A stretch of DNA of 64,000 nucleotides from an uncultured Schumannella sp. (GCF_905479755.1 NZ_CAJQNT010000029.1:1-64000); one strand, 5' to 3'. Positions 1 to 9,485 are shown, numbered from the stretch's first letter. A program made the numbers and translations. The notes: generated from the letters alone by a model not told the origin.

Positions 1-1026
1 CCGGCCGCCGCTCCGGCACCGGCCGCTCCCGCGCCTGCCGCCACTGCTCCGGCTCCGGCCGCCGCTCCGGCGCCTGCCGCGGCCCCCGCTGCTCCGGCGG
101 CCGCTCCCGCCGCGGCAGCCAGCCACGCCGGCTACGTGACGCCGATCGTGCGCAAGCTCGCGAACGAGCGTGGCGTCGACCTGTCGACCGTCTCCGGAAC
201 GGGCGTCGGCGGACGCATCCGCAAGCAGGACATCCTCGACGCGACCCCGGCCACGCCCGCCGCGGCACCGGCGGGAACCCCGGCACCGGTCGAGGTGCTC
301 GAGGTTTCGCCGCTGCGCGGCACCACGGTGCCGATGTCGCGACTTCGCAAGGTCGTTGCCGAACGCGCCGTGCTGTCGATGCAGTCGATGGCGCAGCTCA
401 CCACCGTCGTCGAGGTCGACGTCACGCGCGTCGCCGCCTACCGCGACCAGGTGAAGGCCGACTTCCTGTCGAAGACCGGGGTGAAGCTGAGCTTCCTGCC
501 GTTCTTCACTCTCGCGGCGGCGGAGGCGCTCAAGGCGTTCCCGATCATCAACGCGACGGTCGAGGGCGACAGCATCGTGTACCCGGACCACGAAAACATC
601 AGCATCGCGGTCGACACCGAACGCGGACTGCTGACCCCGGTGGTGCGCAACGCGAGTGAACTGACGCTCGCGCAGCTCGCCCAGGAGATCGCCGATCTCG
701 CCGAGCGCACCCGCGACAACAAGCTGAAGCCCGACGAGCTGGCGGGCGGCACGTTCACCGTCACGAACACGGGCTCGCGCGGCGCGCTGTTCGACACCCC
801 GGTCGTGTTCCTGCCGCAGGTCGCGATCCTCGGAACCGGCATCGTCGTCAAGAAGCCCGTCGTCGTCAGCGACAACGGTCTCGACGCGATCTCGATCCGT
901 TCGACCGTGTACCTCGCGCTCTCCTACGATCACCGGATCGTCGACGGCGCCGACGCGGCGCGCTTCCTGACCACGGTCAAGAAGCGCCTCGAAGGCGGCA
1001 ACTTCGCGGGAGTCCTCGGCGTCTAG
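1..1026 (+). CDS. sucB: Dihydrolipoamide acyltransferase, E2 of 2-oxoglutarate dehydrogenase (3' part)
   Basis: The 5' end lies outside the window. The visible part opens with an Ala/Pro-rich flexible linker (1-120), then a peripheral subunit-binding domain (about 136-240, YVTPIVRKLANE...) and a 2-oxoacid dehydrogenase acyltransferase catalytic domain with the active-site motif DHRIVDG (His codon at 931). E2 carries the swinging lipoyl arm and passes the acyl group to CoA. The lipB and lipA genes that make this lipoyl group lie about 1.7 kb downstream, which supports sucB. A pyruvate or branched-chain E2 cannot be excluded from the C-terminal half alone. Its stop overlaps that of the convergent next gene. 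Confidence 0.88.
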   Translation, partial: PAAAPAPAAPAPAATAPAPAAAPAPAAAPAAPAAAPAAAASHAGYVTPIVRKLANERGVDLSTVSGTGVGGRIRKQDILDATPATPAAAPAGTPAPVEVLEVSPLRGTTVPMSRLRKVVAERAVLSMQSMAQLTTVVEVDVTRVAAYRDQVKADFLSKTGVKLSFLPFFTLAAAEALKAFPIINATVEGDSIVYPDHENISIAVDTERGLLTPVVRNASELTLAQLAQEIADLAERTRDNKLKPDELAGGTFTVTNTGSRGALFDTPVVFLPQVAILGTGIVVKKPVVVSDNGLDAISIRSTVYLALSYDHRIVDGADAARFLTTVKKRLEGGNFAGVLGV

Positions 1027-2582
1027 TCCGGACTCGTCGCGAGATACTCGCGAACCCGCCACCCGGCCTCGCCCTTCATCAGAAGGAGCGAGGCCGCGGT
1101 GTTGTCGGCCCCGAGTCGGACAAGCGCCGTCCCGCCGAGCCGTTCCACCACGACCCACGCCGCGACGTCGGAGCTGTGCTGCCACGCCGCCGACGTGGCC
1201 TCGCCGCCAGACTGGATCGCCCGGATCGCCGCCCGGTCGTGCTCCATCGCCGCTGACCCTGGTTGAAACACTTGGTCGAGGCAGAGAATCGACAGCTCGG
1301 CAAGGCATCGCTCTCGAGCGGTGACCAACGCGCTCGCGGCGGCGACCGGGTCGTCCCCGTCGAGCACGGATGCGGCCGCCGCATCCGAGTCCGCGCCCGC
1401 GTCGTCGTGCGCCGTCGCGGTGGCCCCCGGTACCTCACGGGCGTCGCTCAGCTCCGGTGCGGGCTCCGCGCCGCCGGCGGGAACCCCGAACACGCCGACC
1501 GTGACGACCAGCCCGGCTGCGGCGAGGGCCACCACCGTGCGTCGGCTGCGCGGGCTGCGGCTCTGCCACGAACGTGCCGCACGCGCGAGAGCGTCCCCGA
1601 AGGGATGCGCGCGAGACGCGTCGACGACGCCGCGCCATCCGTTCGGCAACGTGGCCTCGAGGCCGTGACGGTCGAGCAACTCGCGCACGCGATCCGGGAG
1701 AACTCCCACCACGAGCGACCAGACGGGGCTCGGCGCTGAGGCGTCCCCGACCTGACCAGCCGACCCGTCCACCTCACTGCCACGCGCGGGCACCAGCTGC
1801 CGCGCTGACGGTGAACGCCCGTCACGATCGGACCGCCCTCGAACGGCATCGAGCGAGTCGGACGGCGCAACGGGATCCTCCCGGCGCAGTGGCGCAGCAG
1901 CGGCGAAATCGAAGAGCTCGCTCTCGCAAACCTCGAACAGGTCCTCGTCGGCGCACGCGTCGATCCGAGCCCACAGCTGATCCCGCGCCCGCGCCAGTTC
2001 GGGATCGGTCAGCCGAGCCACGCGCGAGACCAGCGCCCGCACGGCACGTCGATCGGCGTGCACCCCGGGCTCGCGCTCCCGGGCCACCTCCGCCGCGTTC
2101 GCCTCAAACATCGTCGCCGCACCCCACCCGATGAGCCGCGGCTCCCCGCTCGCGCTGAGCGCGATGTGATCGTCTCCGATCGCCCCGTGGGCGAGCCCGG
2201 CGTCGTGGAGCCGCGCCACTGTCGCGATCACCGGGGCCAACAGCGTCACCACCTCCCCCGCGTCGAGTCGCGCACGACGTCGAAGCAGTTCGGCGAGCGT
2301 GCCGCCGTGGCAGCGCTCGAGCACCAGGCATCCCCGGTCGCCGTCCGATTCCGAGGCGGTGGTCGCCGCATCCAGGAGACGAACCACGTGCGGTCCGGCG
2401 GCGCTGTGCAGCGCGGATGCCTCCCGCACCGTCCGCTCGATCGCGTCGGTGCCGGAGCGGACCTTCAAGACCACCACACCGGTCTCGTCCTGGTGGCCGA
2501 GCGCGAGCGTGACCCGACCGCGGCGCGCAAGCGTGCGCGTCACTCGAAAGCCCGCGATCACATCCGGTTCCACGACTGTCAC
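1023..2582 (-). CDS. Membrane-anchored pseudokinase-like protein
   Basis: About 519 residues. The N-terminal half has a protein-kinase fold: a VVLKV strand with Lys40, an alpha-C Glu (ERTVREAS) and a hinge-like CLVLERCHGGTLAELL. Catalytic motifs are lost: no glycine-rich loop, HGAIGDDHI where HRD-x-K-x-x-N belongs, and IGWG where DFG belongs, so phosphotransfer is unlikely. A low-complexity linker, one membrane segment (VVALAAAGLVVTVGVFGV) and an extracytoplasmic C-terminal domain follow. A role in signalling or scaffolding is only inferred. The GTG at 2582 is preferred because CACACT ends exactly 6 bases upstream; an in-frame GTG at 2621 would add 13 residues. The gene is divergent from lipB and convergent with sucB. 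Confidence 0.7.
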   Translation of the reverse strand: MTVVEPDVIAGFRVTRTLARRGRVTLALGHQDETGVVVLKVRSGTDAIERTVREASALHSAAGPHVVRLLDAATTASESDGDRGCLVLERCHGGTLAELLRRRARLDAGEVVTLLAPVIATVARLHDAGLAHGAIGDDHIALSASGEPRLIGWGAATMFEANAAEVAREREPGVHADRRAVRALVSRVARLTDPELARARDQLWARIDACADEDLFEVCESELFDFAAAAPLRREDPVAPSDSLDAVRGRSDRDGRSPSARQLVPARGSEVDGSAGQVGDASAPSPVWSLVVGVLPDRVRELLDRHGLEATLPNGWRGVVDASRAHPFGDALARAARSWQSRSPRSRRTVVALAAAGLVVTVGVFGVPAGGAEPAPELSDAREVPGATATAHDDAGADSDAAAASVLDGDDPVAAASALVTARERCLAELSILCLDQVFQPGSAAMEHDRAAIRAIQSGGEATSAAWQHSSDVAAWVVVERLGGTALVRLGADNTAASLLLMKGEAGWRVREYLATSPD

Positions 2583-2708
2583 GTCAGAAGTGTGAGGCGC
2601 GCGGCGCGCGCCGCGAGCCACCGAAAGCGATCTCGTGGAGGGCGCCCGGCCGGAGCCTCGGCGGAGGACGCGTGCCTCGCCCCGTCGGCGTGGACGGGGC
2701 GCTCTGCG

Positions 2709-2714
2709 TAGACT
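2709..2714 (+). promoter_or_regulatory. -10 hexamer of leaderless lipB
   Basis: TAGACT followed by 6 bases and the lipB ATG. A start of transcription 6-7 bases after the hexamer would fall on the start codon itself, and no ribosome binding site is present. No clear -35 element is seen. Confidence 0.6.
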
Positions 2715-2720
2715 GGGCGC

Positions 2721-3371
2721 ATGGTCGACTTTGTCGACGCGGGGCTAAGCGCCAACTCCGTGTCGTATTCGACGGCCCTCGAACGTCAACGTGCCCTGCA
2801 CGCTGACGTCGCGAGTGGTCGGGCGCCGGACACCGTTCTCCTTCTCGAGCATCCCAGCGTCTACACCGCCGGGAAACGCACCGAACCCCACGAACGCCCC
2901 ACCGACGGCACCCCGGTCATCGACGTCGACCGCGGCGGCAAGATCACCTGGCACGGCCCGGGTCAGCTGGTCGGCTACCCGATTCTGCGACTCCGCGATC
3001 CGATCGACGTGGTCGCCTACGTGCGACGTCTCGAAGGCATGCTCATCGCGGTGCTGGCCGAACTCGGAATCGCCGGAGAACGCGTCGACGGACGGAGCGG
3101 TGTCTGGCTCCGCGGCGCCGACAAGATCGCCGCGATCGGCATCCGTGTCGCCGACGGCGTCACCATGCACGGCTTCGCCCTCAACTGCAGCAACTCCTTC
3201 GACGCGTACCGCTCGATCATCGCGTGCGGCATTCGCGAGGCCGGCGTGACGAGCATCTCGCGCGAACTCGGGCGCGCCGTGACCCCCGAGGATGTCGTGC
3301 CGATCGTCACACGGATCTTCGAATCGCATCTCGCCGACAGCCTCACCTCGACCGAAACGGTGACCGCATGA
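2721..3371 (+). CDS. lipB: Lipoyl(octanoyl) transferase
   Basis: 216 residues. LipB moves octanoate from octanoyl-ACP to the lipoyl domains of E2 and GcvH, the first step of protein lipoylation. The family features are present: [24 protein letters not shown] with the catalytic Lys135, HGFALN, and the nucleophile Cys169 in IIACGI. The length is normal. The start is fixed by a TAGACT hexamer 6 bases upstream. The stop overlaps the lipA start (ATGA), so the two are translationally coupled and act in sequence on the same substrate. Confidence 0.96.
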   Translation: MVDFVDAGLSANSVSYSTALERQRALHADVASGRAPDTVLLLEHPSVYTAGKRTEPHERPTDGTPVIDVDRGGKITWHGPGQLVGYPILRLRDPIDVVAYVRRLEGMLIAVLAELGIAGERVDGRSGVWLRGADKIAAIGIRVADGVTMHGFALNCSNSFDAYRSIIACGIREAGVTSISRELGRAVTPEDVVPIVTRIFESHLADSLTSTETVTA

Positions 3372-4384
3372 CCCTCAGCGACACTCACGCCACCGAGCCC
3401 GCGGGCCGCAAAATGCTGCGTCTCGAGGTGCGAAACGCCTCCGTTCCGATCGAACGCAAACCCGAATGGATCAAGACCCGGGCCAAGATGGGCCCCGAAT
3501 ACACGGCGTTGCAGAGCCTCGTCAAAGACGAAGACCTGCACACCGTGTGCCAGGAAGCCGGATGCCCCAACATCTACGAGTGCTGGGAAGACCGGGAAGC
3601 GACCTTCCTCATCGGCGGCAGCCAGTGCACACGCCGGTGCGACTTCTGTCAGATCGACACCGGCAAGCCCGCCGACTATGACACCGATGAGCCGCGCCGC
3701 GTGGCCGAGTCAGTCGTCAAGATGGGCCTGCGCTACGCCACCGTGACGGGCGTCGCCCGCGATGATCTTCCCGACGAGGGCGCGTGGTTGCACGCCGAGA
3801 CGGTGCGCGCGATCCACGCCGCCAACCCCGGCACCGGGGTCGAGATCCTGGCGACCGACTTCTCGGGCAACCCGGATCTTCTCGGCGAAGTCTTCTCGTC
3901 GAGGCCCGAAGTCTTCGCCCACAACGTCGAGACGGTGCCTCGGATCTTCAAGCGCATCCGTCCCGCATTCCGCTACGAGCGCTCGCTCGACGTCATCAGC
4001 CAAGCGCGTCGGGCGGGACTCATCACCAAGTCGAACCTCATTCTCGGGATGGGTGAGGAGCCGCACGAGGTGACCGAGGCGCTTCGGGACCTGCACGACG
4101 CCGGCTGCGACATCATCACCATCACCCAGTATCTGCGGCCCACGCCTCGGCACCTTCCGGTCGCCCGCTGGGTCAAGCCGGATGAGTTCGTCGAGTTCAA
4201 GACCCAGGCCGAAGAGATCGGGTTCCTGGGGGTGCTCGCCGGGCCGCTCGTGCGCTCCAGCTATCGCGCCGGACGCCTGTGGGCGCGGTCGATGAAGGCG
4301 AAAGGCTGGGAGGTGCCGGCGCAGCTGCAGCACCTCGCGGATGCCGCCGCCACCGAATCCGGCTTCGCCCAGGCGGTGTCCTGA
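3368..4384 (+). CDS. lipA: Lipoyl synthase
   Basis: 338 residues. A radical SAM enzyme that inserts two sulfurs into the octanoyl group delivered by LipB. Both iron-sulfur cluster sites are visible: [12 protein letters not shown] for the auxiliary cluster and CTRRCDFC for the SAM cluster. The family motifs [19 protein letters not shown] and [11 protein letters not shown] are also present. The ATG at 3368 overlaps the lipB TGA; longer in-frame readings start inside lipB and are not used. Confidence 0.97.
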   Translation: MTLSDTHATEPAGRKMLRLEVRNASVPIERKPEWIKTRAKMGPEYTALQSLVKDEDLHTVCQEAGCPNIYECWEDREATFLIGGSQCTRRCDFCQIDTGKPADYDTDEPRRVAESVVKMGLRYATVTGVARDDLPDEGAWLHAETVRAIHAANPGTGVEILATDFSGNPDLLGEVFSSRPEVFAHNVETVPRIFKRIRPAFRYERSLDVISQARRAGLITKSNLILGMGEEPHEVTEALRDLHDAGCDIITITQYLRPTPRHLPVARWVKPDEFVEFKTQAEEIGFLGVLAGPLVRSSYRAGRLWARSMKAKGWEVPAQLQHLADAAATESGFAQAVS

Positions 4385-4522
4385 GTCGCTCCGCTGCCGA
4401 CGCCTTGCGTCTTGAGTAGCGACGACGTCGTGTATCGAAAGGCGCTCCCGCGCGCCCCGACGAACCTGCGCATCGCGACCACGTTGTTCGAAGCACCCGC
4501 CAAGGCCCGTATCCTAGATTTC

Positions 4523-5224
4523 ATGGCCCGTACCTCCAGCCCCGCGAAAGAACCCGGTCGCCTCAAGCAGATGTGGCAGGTGTTCAAGATGACCCGCCGC
4601 TACGACGGCAACATCGTCTGGATGCTGATCCTCGCGCTGATCGCGCCGATCGGCGCCGCGATCGTCATCTCGATCCTGTTCTCGAGCGACAACATCATCG
4701 GCATCATCTTGTACAACATCTCCGGTGTGCTCGGCGGTGTGCTGCTGGTCCTGATCGTGCTGGGGCGACGCGCCGAACGGGCCGCGTTCTCACAGATCGA
4801 GGGTCAGGCCGGTGCCGTGGGTGCCGTGCTCAAGAGTTCGCTGCGACGCAGCTGGATCGGCAGCGAGATGCCGATCAACGTCAGCCCGCGCACCCAGGAT
4901 GCCGTCTACCGTGCCGTCGGCAAGGGCGGCGTCGTGCTGATCGGCGAGGGGCCGCGCTCGCGCACCCAGCCGATGCTCGACAAGGAGCGCGCCAACGTCG
5001 CACGCATCCTCCCCAACGTCACCGTGACGCTCATGTATGTCGGGCCCGACCCGGAGTCGACGCCGTTGCACAAGATCGTGCCGAGCCTCTCGCGCCTCAA
5101 GCGCGTGCTGCGTCGCGACGAGGTCACCGCGGTCTCGAACCGCCTCGCCTCGCTGAGCCGCAACTCGCTGCCGATTCCCAAGGGCATGGATCCGACCAAG
5201 GTCCGCGCCCCCCGCCCGCGCTAA
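4523..5224 (+). CDS. DUF4191 membrane protein
   Basis: 233 residues. An actinobacterial family routinely found just after lipA; its function is unknown. A short basic N-terminus is followed by two adjacent membrane segments (about residues 32-85: IVWMLILALIAPIGAAIVISIL and IIGIILYNISGVLGGVLLVLIVL) and a cytoplasmic C-terminal domain rich in Arg and Lys. The ATG at 4523 is chosen because TATCCT lies 7 bases upstream and family members start with a similar MA(R/K)-Ser-rich segment. The gene is convergent with the RDD gene. Confidence 0.85.
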   Translation: MARTSSPAKEPGRLKQMWQVFKMTRRYDGNIVWMLILALIAPIGAAIVISILFSSDNIIGIILYNISGVLGGVLLVLIVLGRRAERAAFSQIEGQAGAVGAVLKSSLRRSWIGSEMPINVSPRTQDAVYRAVGKGGVVLIGEGPRSRTQPMLDKERANVARILPNVTVTLMYVGPDPESTPLHKIVPSLSRLKRVLRRDEVTAVSNRLASLSRNSLPIPKGMDPTKVRAPRPR

Positions 5225-5288
5225 CCCGCCCGCGCCCCCGCACTCCCGCACCCCCGCGCCTCCGCGCGCCGGGGCGCTGGGGCGGGGG

Positions 5289-5702
5289 TTAGGTGCGGAC
5301 GAGGAGGGTGCCGGCGGCGACGTCGTGCATCCCGCGCTGGTTCTTGTCCCAGATCAGCGCCGGGATCGCGAGACACAGCAGGAGCGTGCGCACGAGCGGT
5401 CGCCACACTCCGAGCGCTCCCCCGGCGATCGGAACGACGCGCATCCCGAGCATCAGATGACCGAGGCCACCACCGAAGAAGATCTGGAACACGATCTGCA
5501 GCACCGCGAAGATTCCGAGCGTCACGAAGGGATCGGTCTGCCAGTCGCCGGGCGAGAAGAACGCGAGCGACAATAGCGTCGCGAGTGCCCAGTCGATCGC
5601 GAGCGCCGCGGCACGGCGCCCCAATCGGGCCACCGATCGGCGACCCGTTTCGGGCAACCCCAGCGCTCGTCCTGGCCAGTTCTCGGCGGCTCCTGTACTC
5701 AC
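5289..5702 (-). CDS. RDD family membrane protein
   Basis: 137 residues with three likely membrane segments. The first carries the family motif as RRAAALAIDWALATLLSL, with the Arg and Asp that name the family, and GHLMLGMRVV matches the conserved second block. RDD proteins have no single agreed function; some have been linked to ion transport. The GTG start is 6 bases after TAGGCT, with a GAGGA in the spacer. It is divergent from glnA, so its upstream region also holds the GlnR box. Confidence 0.85.
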   Translation of the reverse strand: MSTGAAENWPGRALGLPETGRRSVARLGRRAAALAIDWALATLLSLAFFSPGDWQTDPFVTLGIFAVLQIVFQIFFGGGLGHLMLGMRVVPIAGGALGVWRPLVRTLLLCLAIPALIWDKNQRGMHDVAAGTLLVRT

Positions 5703-5708
5703 TCCTCG

Positions 5709-5714
5709 AGCCTA
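5709..5714 (-). promoter_or_regulatory. -10 hexamer of the RDD gene
   Basis: On the minus strand TAGGCT stands exactly 6 bases before the GTG start, the leaderless arrangement seen throughout the window. The spacer also contains GAGGA, so a ribosome-binding role is possible too. Confidence 0.5.
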
Positions 5715-5729
5715 CGCGTCAGCGCCGCC

Positions 5730-5767
5730 GTAACATGCCGGAAACAATTGTGTCATGGTAGAGAAAC
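5730..5767 (+). promoter_or_regulatory. GlnR-type operator upstream of glnA
   Basis: Two a-b half-site pairs occur in perfect phase: GTAAC-6-GAAAC-6-GTCAT-6-GAAAC. This matches the known actinobacterial GlnR consensus (gTnAC-n6-GaAAc repeated with n6), with one position off in the third block. A possible -10 hexamer TAGGGT lies at 5778-5783, a spacing that fits activation under nitrogen limitation. GlnR itself is not encoded in the window. Confidence 0.75.
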
Positions 5768-5840
5768 CCCTTCGGCCTAGGGTCGGAGGCAGGCTGCAGC
5801 TGCAGTCTCAACCGTTCCACGGCCCTTGGAGTCATTCCCT

Positions 5841-7277
5841 ATGTCCAGCCCTCTGTTCAGCGACTCGTCTGAGGTCCTGAAGTTCATCAAGGACACGGAT
5901 GTCAAGTTCATCGACATCCGGTTCACCGACCTTCCGGGCATCCAGCAGCACCTGACCATTCCCGCAGACACCGTCGACGAAGACTTCTTCACCGTCGGTC
6001 AGATGTTCGACGGTTCGTCGATCCGCGGATTCCAGTCGATCCACGAGTCGGACCTCCAGCTCGTTCCCGACATCTCGACCGCGTACATCGACCCCTTCCG
6101 CGTCGCGCGCACGCTCATCATCGTTTTCGACATCTACAACCCGCGCAACGGCGAGATCTACAGCCGTGACCCGCGTCAGGTTGCCAAGAAGGCCGAGAAG
6201 TACATCGCCTCGACCGGCATCGCCGACACCGCGTACTTCGCGCCCGAGGCGGAGTTCTACATCTTCGACGACGTGCGCTACGAGGTGAAGCAGAACAAGA
6301 GCTTCTACGAGGTCGACTCCGACGAAGCTGCCTGGAACACCGGCCGCGAAGAAGAGGGCGGCAACCTCGCCAACAAGACCCCGTACAAGGCGGGCTACTT
6401 CCCCGTCTCGCCGGTCGACAAGCACGCCGACCTTCGCGACGACATCATGCTCAAGCTCATCGAGACGGGCTTCGAGGTCGAGCGCGGCCACCACGAGGTC
6501 GGCACCGCCGGCCAGGGTGAGATCAACTACAAGTTCGACACCATGGTTCACGCCGGTGACGACATCCTGAAGTTCAAGTACATCGTCAAGAACACGGCGC
6601 TCGAGTGGGGCAAGGTCGCGACCTTCATGCCCAAGCCGCTCATGGGCGACAACGGTTCGGGGATGCACACCCACCAGTCGCTGTGGAACGACGGCAAGCC
6701 GCTGTTCTACGACGAGCAGGGCTACGGCGGACTGTCGGACATCGCGCGCTGGTACATCGGCGGCATCCTCAAGCACGGTTCGGCGATCGCCGCGTTCACC
6801 AACCCGACGGTGAACTCGTACCACCGCCTGATCCCGGGCTTCGAGGCCCCGGTCAACCTGGTGTACTCGGCCGGTAACCGCTCCGCGTCGGTGCGCATCC
6901 CGATCACGGGCACCAACCCGAAGGCCAAGCGCATCGAGTTCCGCGCGCCGGACGCCTCGGGCAACCCGTACCTGGCCTTCGCGGCGCAGCTCATGGCCGG
7001 CATCGACGGCATCAAGAACAAGATCGAGCCGCACGAGCCCGTCGACAAGGACCTCTACGAGCTTCCGCCCGAGGAGGCGGCGGGCATCCCGAAGATGCCC
7101 GGCTCGCTCGAGGAGGCCCTCGCGGCGCTCGAGGCCGACCACGACTTCCTCCTCGAGGGTGGCGTGTTCACGAAGGACCTCATCGAGACCTGGATCGACT
7201 ACAAGCGCGAGAAGGAGCTGCTCCCCTTCGCGCAGCGTCCGCACCCGTACGAGTACGAGCTGTACTTCGGGGTCTGA
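5841..7277 (+). CDS. glnA: Glutamine synthetase type I
   Basis: 478 residues, the usual GSI-beta length. It forms glutamine from glutamate, ammonia and ATP. Visible features are the N-terminal beta-grasp domain, the [10 protein letters not shown] loop, AEFYIFD metal ligands, the [12 protein letters not shown] and [18 protein letters not shown] nucleotide/metal segments, [13 protein letters not shown], and the adenylylation site [11 protein letters not shown] with Tyr406. The adenylylation site fits with glnE at 12900. The ATG at 5841 has GGAG nine bases upstream; a TTG five codons earlier is not needed. Transcription is probably GlnR-controlled from the upstream box. Confidence 0.97.
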   Translation: MSSPLFSDSSEVLKFIKDTDVKFIDIRFTDLPGIQQHLTIPADTVDEDFFTVGQMFDGSSIRGFQSIHESDLQLVPDISTAYIDPFRVARTLIIVFDIYNPRNGEIYSRDPRQVAKKAEKYIASTGIADTAYFAPEAEFYIFDDVRYEVKQNKSFYEVDSDEAAWNTGREEEGGNLANKTPYKAGYFPVSPVDKHADLRDDIMLKLIETGFEVERGHHEVGTAGQGEINYKFDTMVHAGDDILKFKYIVKNTALEWGKVATFMPKPLMGDNGSGMHTHQSLWNDGKPLFYDEQGYGGLSDIARWYIGGILKHGSAIAAFTNPTVNSYHRLIPGFEAPVNLVYSAGNRSASVRIPITGTNPKAKRIEFRAPDASGNPYLAFAAQLMAGIDGIKNKIEPHEPVDKDLYELPPEEAAGIPKMPGSLEEALAALEADHDFLLEGGVFTKDLIETWIDYKREKELLPFAQRPHPYEYELYFGV

Positions 7278-7294
7278 TCTCTCGCAACACCGGC

Positions 7295-7328
7295 AACGGG
7301 CCGTTCTCCTTCGGGAGGGCGGCCCGTT
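7295..7328 (+). terminator. Hairpin after glnA
   Basis: AACGGGCC pairs with GGCCCGTT around a loop that itself contains TCTCC/GGAG pairing. It lies 17 bases after the glnA stop. The following T-run is weak (GCGTTTCC), so termination efficiency is uncertain. Confidence 0.5.
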
Positions 7329-7357
7329 CCGCGTTTCCGCGCCCCGTCGCACTCGAA

Positions 7358-7370
7358 CATATGATGTATG
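7358..7370. promoter_or_regulatory. Candidate GntR operator before the dehydratase gene
   Basis: CATATGATGTATG is an imperfect inverted repeat (CATA-5-TATG) containing TATGAT, followed by a possible -10 TATGCT. A related imperfect palindrome with TATGAT on the minus strand stands before the transporter operon at 12791. Both lie at the outer ends of the module that encodes the GntR protein. Confidence 0.45.
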
Positions 7371-7410
7371 CTGTTTAGCGCGAGCGACGCTCGCCTGAAC
7401 GTCAAGGGCG

Positions 7411-8571
7411 ATGATGAAGATCACGGGATTCCACACCCTCACCAGCTACCAGGACTGGGAGCGGCCGATCGGCGACGCCAATGGCGTCATCGAGTCCGGC
7501 ATCACCGAGGTGCCGATCGTCGTGCTGGAGACCGACGAAGGCGTCAGCGGATACGCGACCGGCTCCGTCCACGACATTGACCGGATTTTCCCGGCACTCG
7601 AGGGTCAGGACCCGCGGGGGGTCGTCGGCCTCTACGACCGGATGCTCGGCCGTCTGTTCAAGTCCGGACACGGCGGCGCAACCTTCGGCGGGCTCGGCAC
7701 CCTCGACACGGCGCTGTGGGATCTCAAGGCGAAGATCGCCCAGGAGCCCCTCTGGCGACTCCTCGGCGCACACGATCGCTACGTGGCCGGCTACGCTTCG
7801 GGGCTCGACATCGCGCTCAACGACGACGAACTCGCGGCCTTCTACCGCTCGCTCGCGGAACGCGGATTCAGCAGCGGCAAGCTGAAGGGCGGGCGGGACG
7901 TCGCGACCGATCTCCGGCGGCTGCGGATCATCGCGGACGAACTTCGCGCGAACAGCGCCTCCCCCGCGCTCATGCTCGACGCCAACGAGACCTGGAACGT
8001 CAAGCAGGCCGTCCGCTATCTACACACTGTCGAAGAGAGCATCGAGCTCACCTGGATCGAAGAACCACTGAGCCGCTGGGACGCGGCGGGACATGCACGT
8101 TTGTCGAGTGCGATCCGCGCCGGCGTCGCCACCGGTGAGAACCTCACCGGCCTCGAACAGTACCGACCCCTCTTGGATGCCGGTGCCGTCGACGTCGTCC
8201 AGGCAGGCGCGGTGTGGGGCGTTACGCACTTCTTGCGGGTCTCCGCTGCGGCACACAGCCGCGACCTCCCCATGAGCCCGGTCGGACTCAGCGCCAACCC
8301 CGCCGTCACGCACGCGGCGGCGGCGATCCCGAACCACCTGGCGGCCGAGGTTCAGCACCTGGGCACGCCGATCGGTATCTCCCTCGACCAGGAGTTCGCC
8401 GATGGCGGCATCGTCCTCGGCGATGAGCCCGGCTCCGGCATTCGCGTGGACGAAGCGGCGATCATCGCCCTCACCACGAATGGCGGAACGTGGCAGACGC
8501 CGACCGGCCCGCACATCAGGTCGGGCCGTGCAGGCCTCTCGCTCGTGGCCGACTCCCCGAGGTCGCGTTAG
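7411..8571 (+). CDS. Mandelate racemase/muconate lactonizing family enzyme (enolase superfamily)
   Basis: 386 residues. An N-terminal capping domain is followed by a TIM barrel. The catalytic set is readable: a KLKGG segment in the KxK position, metal ligands in LMLDANETW, WIEEPL and VATGENL, and the late His in AAAHSRDLPMSP. Most relatives with this layout dehydrate or epimerize acid sugars. The ABC importer and GntR regulator in the module point to sugar-acid catabolism, but the substrate cannot be read from sequence. Start is ATG 7411 or the adjacent ATG 7414, with AAGGGCG just upstream favouring 7414. Confidence 0.85.
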   Translation: MMKITGFHTLTSYQDWERPIGDANGVIESGITEVPIVVLETDEGVSGYATGSVHDIDRIFPALEGQDPRGVVGLYDRMLGRLFKSGHGGATFGGLGTLDTALWDLKAKIAQEPLWRLLGAHDRYVAGYASGLDIALNDDELAAFYRSLAERGFSSGKLKGGRDVATDLRRLRIIADELRANSASPALMLDANETWNVKQAVRYLHTVEESIELTWIEEPLSRWDAAGHARLSSAIRAGVATGENLTGLEQYRPLLDAGAVDVVQAGAVWGVTHFLRVSAAAHSRDLPMSPVGLSANPAVTHAAAAIPNHLAAEVQHLGTPIGISLDQEFADGGIVLGDEPGSGIRVDEAAIIALTTNGGTWQTPTGPHIRSGRAGLSLVADSPRSR

Positions 8572-8632
8572 AGGCGAGCACACGGGTGCGTCGCACCCGG
8601 CTCCGCCTCCGCACCGCCTCGGCCGCGCCGAA

Positions 8633-8638
8633 TACACT
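8633..8638 (+). promoter_or_regulatory. -10 hexamer of the GntR gene
   Basis: TACACT, then 6 bases, then the ATG. There is no Shine-Dalgarno sequence, so the mRNA is probably leaderless and transcribed separately from the dehydratase gene. Confidence 0.55.
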
Positions 8639-8644
8639 GACAGC

Positions 8645-9406
8645 ATGACCGAACCCGCGACGCAGACGAACGCGCTCGGCGGGGTCTCTCGGAGAGTTCC
8701 GGCGGCCCGGCTCGGCGTCGCCGTCGTGAAAGACCTCGTCACGGCGATCGTGACGGGCCAGGTCGAACCCGGCGAGATCCTCCCCCCGGAGGCCGTGCTC
8801 AGTGAGACCTTCGGCGTCAGCCGCACGGTCCTCCGCGAGTCGGTCAAACGCGTCGAGGAAAAGGGAATGCTCACCGTCGCCCAGGGGCGCGGGACGCGAG
8901 TGAATCCGCCGTCCTCGTGGAACGTGCTCGACCCGGTAGTGCTCGCAGCGCTCCTGGAAAACGACGACACCTTGGGCGTGCTCGACGAGCTCGCGATCGT
9001 CCGCGGCGCGCTCGAGGGGTCGATGTCGGCCGCGGCGGCCGAGCGACGCACCCCTGACCGCTCGGCGGAACTGGCGCAGGCGTTCGCTCGGATGGCCGAG
9101 ACGGTGTCCGACATCGAAGCGTTCGCCGAGGCCGACGCCGCGTTCCACTACGTCGTCATGGAGCAGTCCGAGAACCGTCTCGCTGCCAACATCACGCGGA
9201 TTCTGTTCACACGCGCCCTGGAAACCAACCGTTTCGTCGGCGCGGCCCGTCTCGATTCTCTCTCCGTCACGCTGGACGAGCACCGAGCGGTGTTCGAGGC
9301 AATCGAGCGCGGCGACGCCGACGGCGCCGATCGTGCAATGCGAGACCACATCGAACGCGCCTGGCGTCGCCGCCGACTTCCCAGCCGGCGCGACGACGCA
9401 TCCTGA
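8645..9406 (+). CDS. GntR family regulator, FadR/FCD subfamily
   Basis: 253 residues. The N-terminal winged helix (about residues 25-90) has the family pattern VEPGEILPPEAVLSETFGVSRTVLRES followed by GRGTRV. The C-terminal all-helical FCD domain has the effector/metal ligands in the ADAAFHYVV, LDEHRAVFEAI and MRDHIERA segments. Such proteins usually repress sugar-acid genes until the acid binds. Its likely targets are the TATGAT-containing inverted repeats at 7358 and 12791. The ATG at 8645 follows TACACT by 6 bases; a longer in-frame reading would start inside the dehydratase gene. Confidence 0.88.
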   Translation: MTEPATQTNALGGVSRRVPAARLGVAVVKDLVTAIVTGQVEPGEILPPEAVLSETFGVSRTVLRESVKRVEEKGMLTVAQGRGTRVNPPSSWNVLDPVVLAALLENDDTLGVLDELAIVRGALEGSMSAAAAERRTPDRSAELAQAFARMAETVSDIEAFAEADAAFHYVVMEQSENRLAANITRILFTRALETNRFVGAARLDSLSVTLDEHRAVFEAIERGDADGADRAMRDHIERAWRRRRLPSRRDDAS

Positions 9407-9485
9407 ACCGCTGAACCGCTGAACCAACGGGTTTCGCGGTCGCACCTCGTCGCCGGCGGGTCGTCGGGCGCCCGCCTTGTCGCGG

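Noticed and set aside
5221-5288. Structured terminator between DUF4191 and the RDD gene
   Set aside because: The sequence is a C-rich then G-rich low-complexity stretch (CCCGCACCC units) without a defined stem and T-run.
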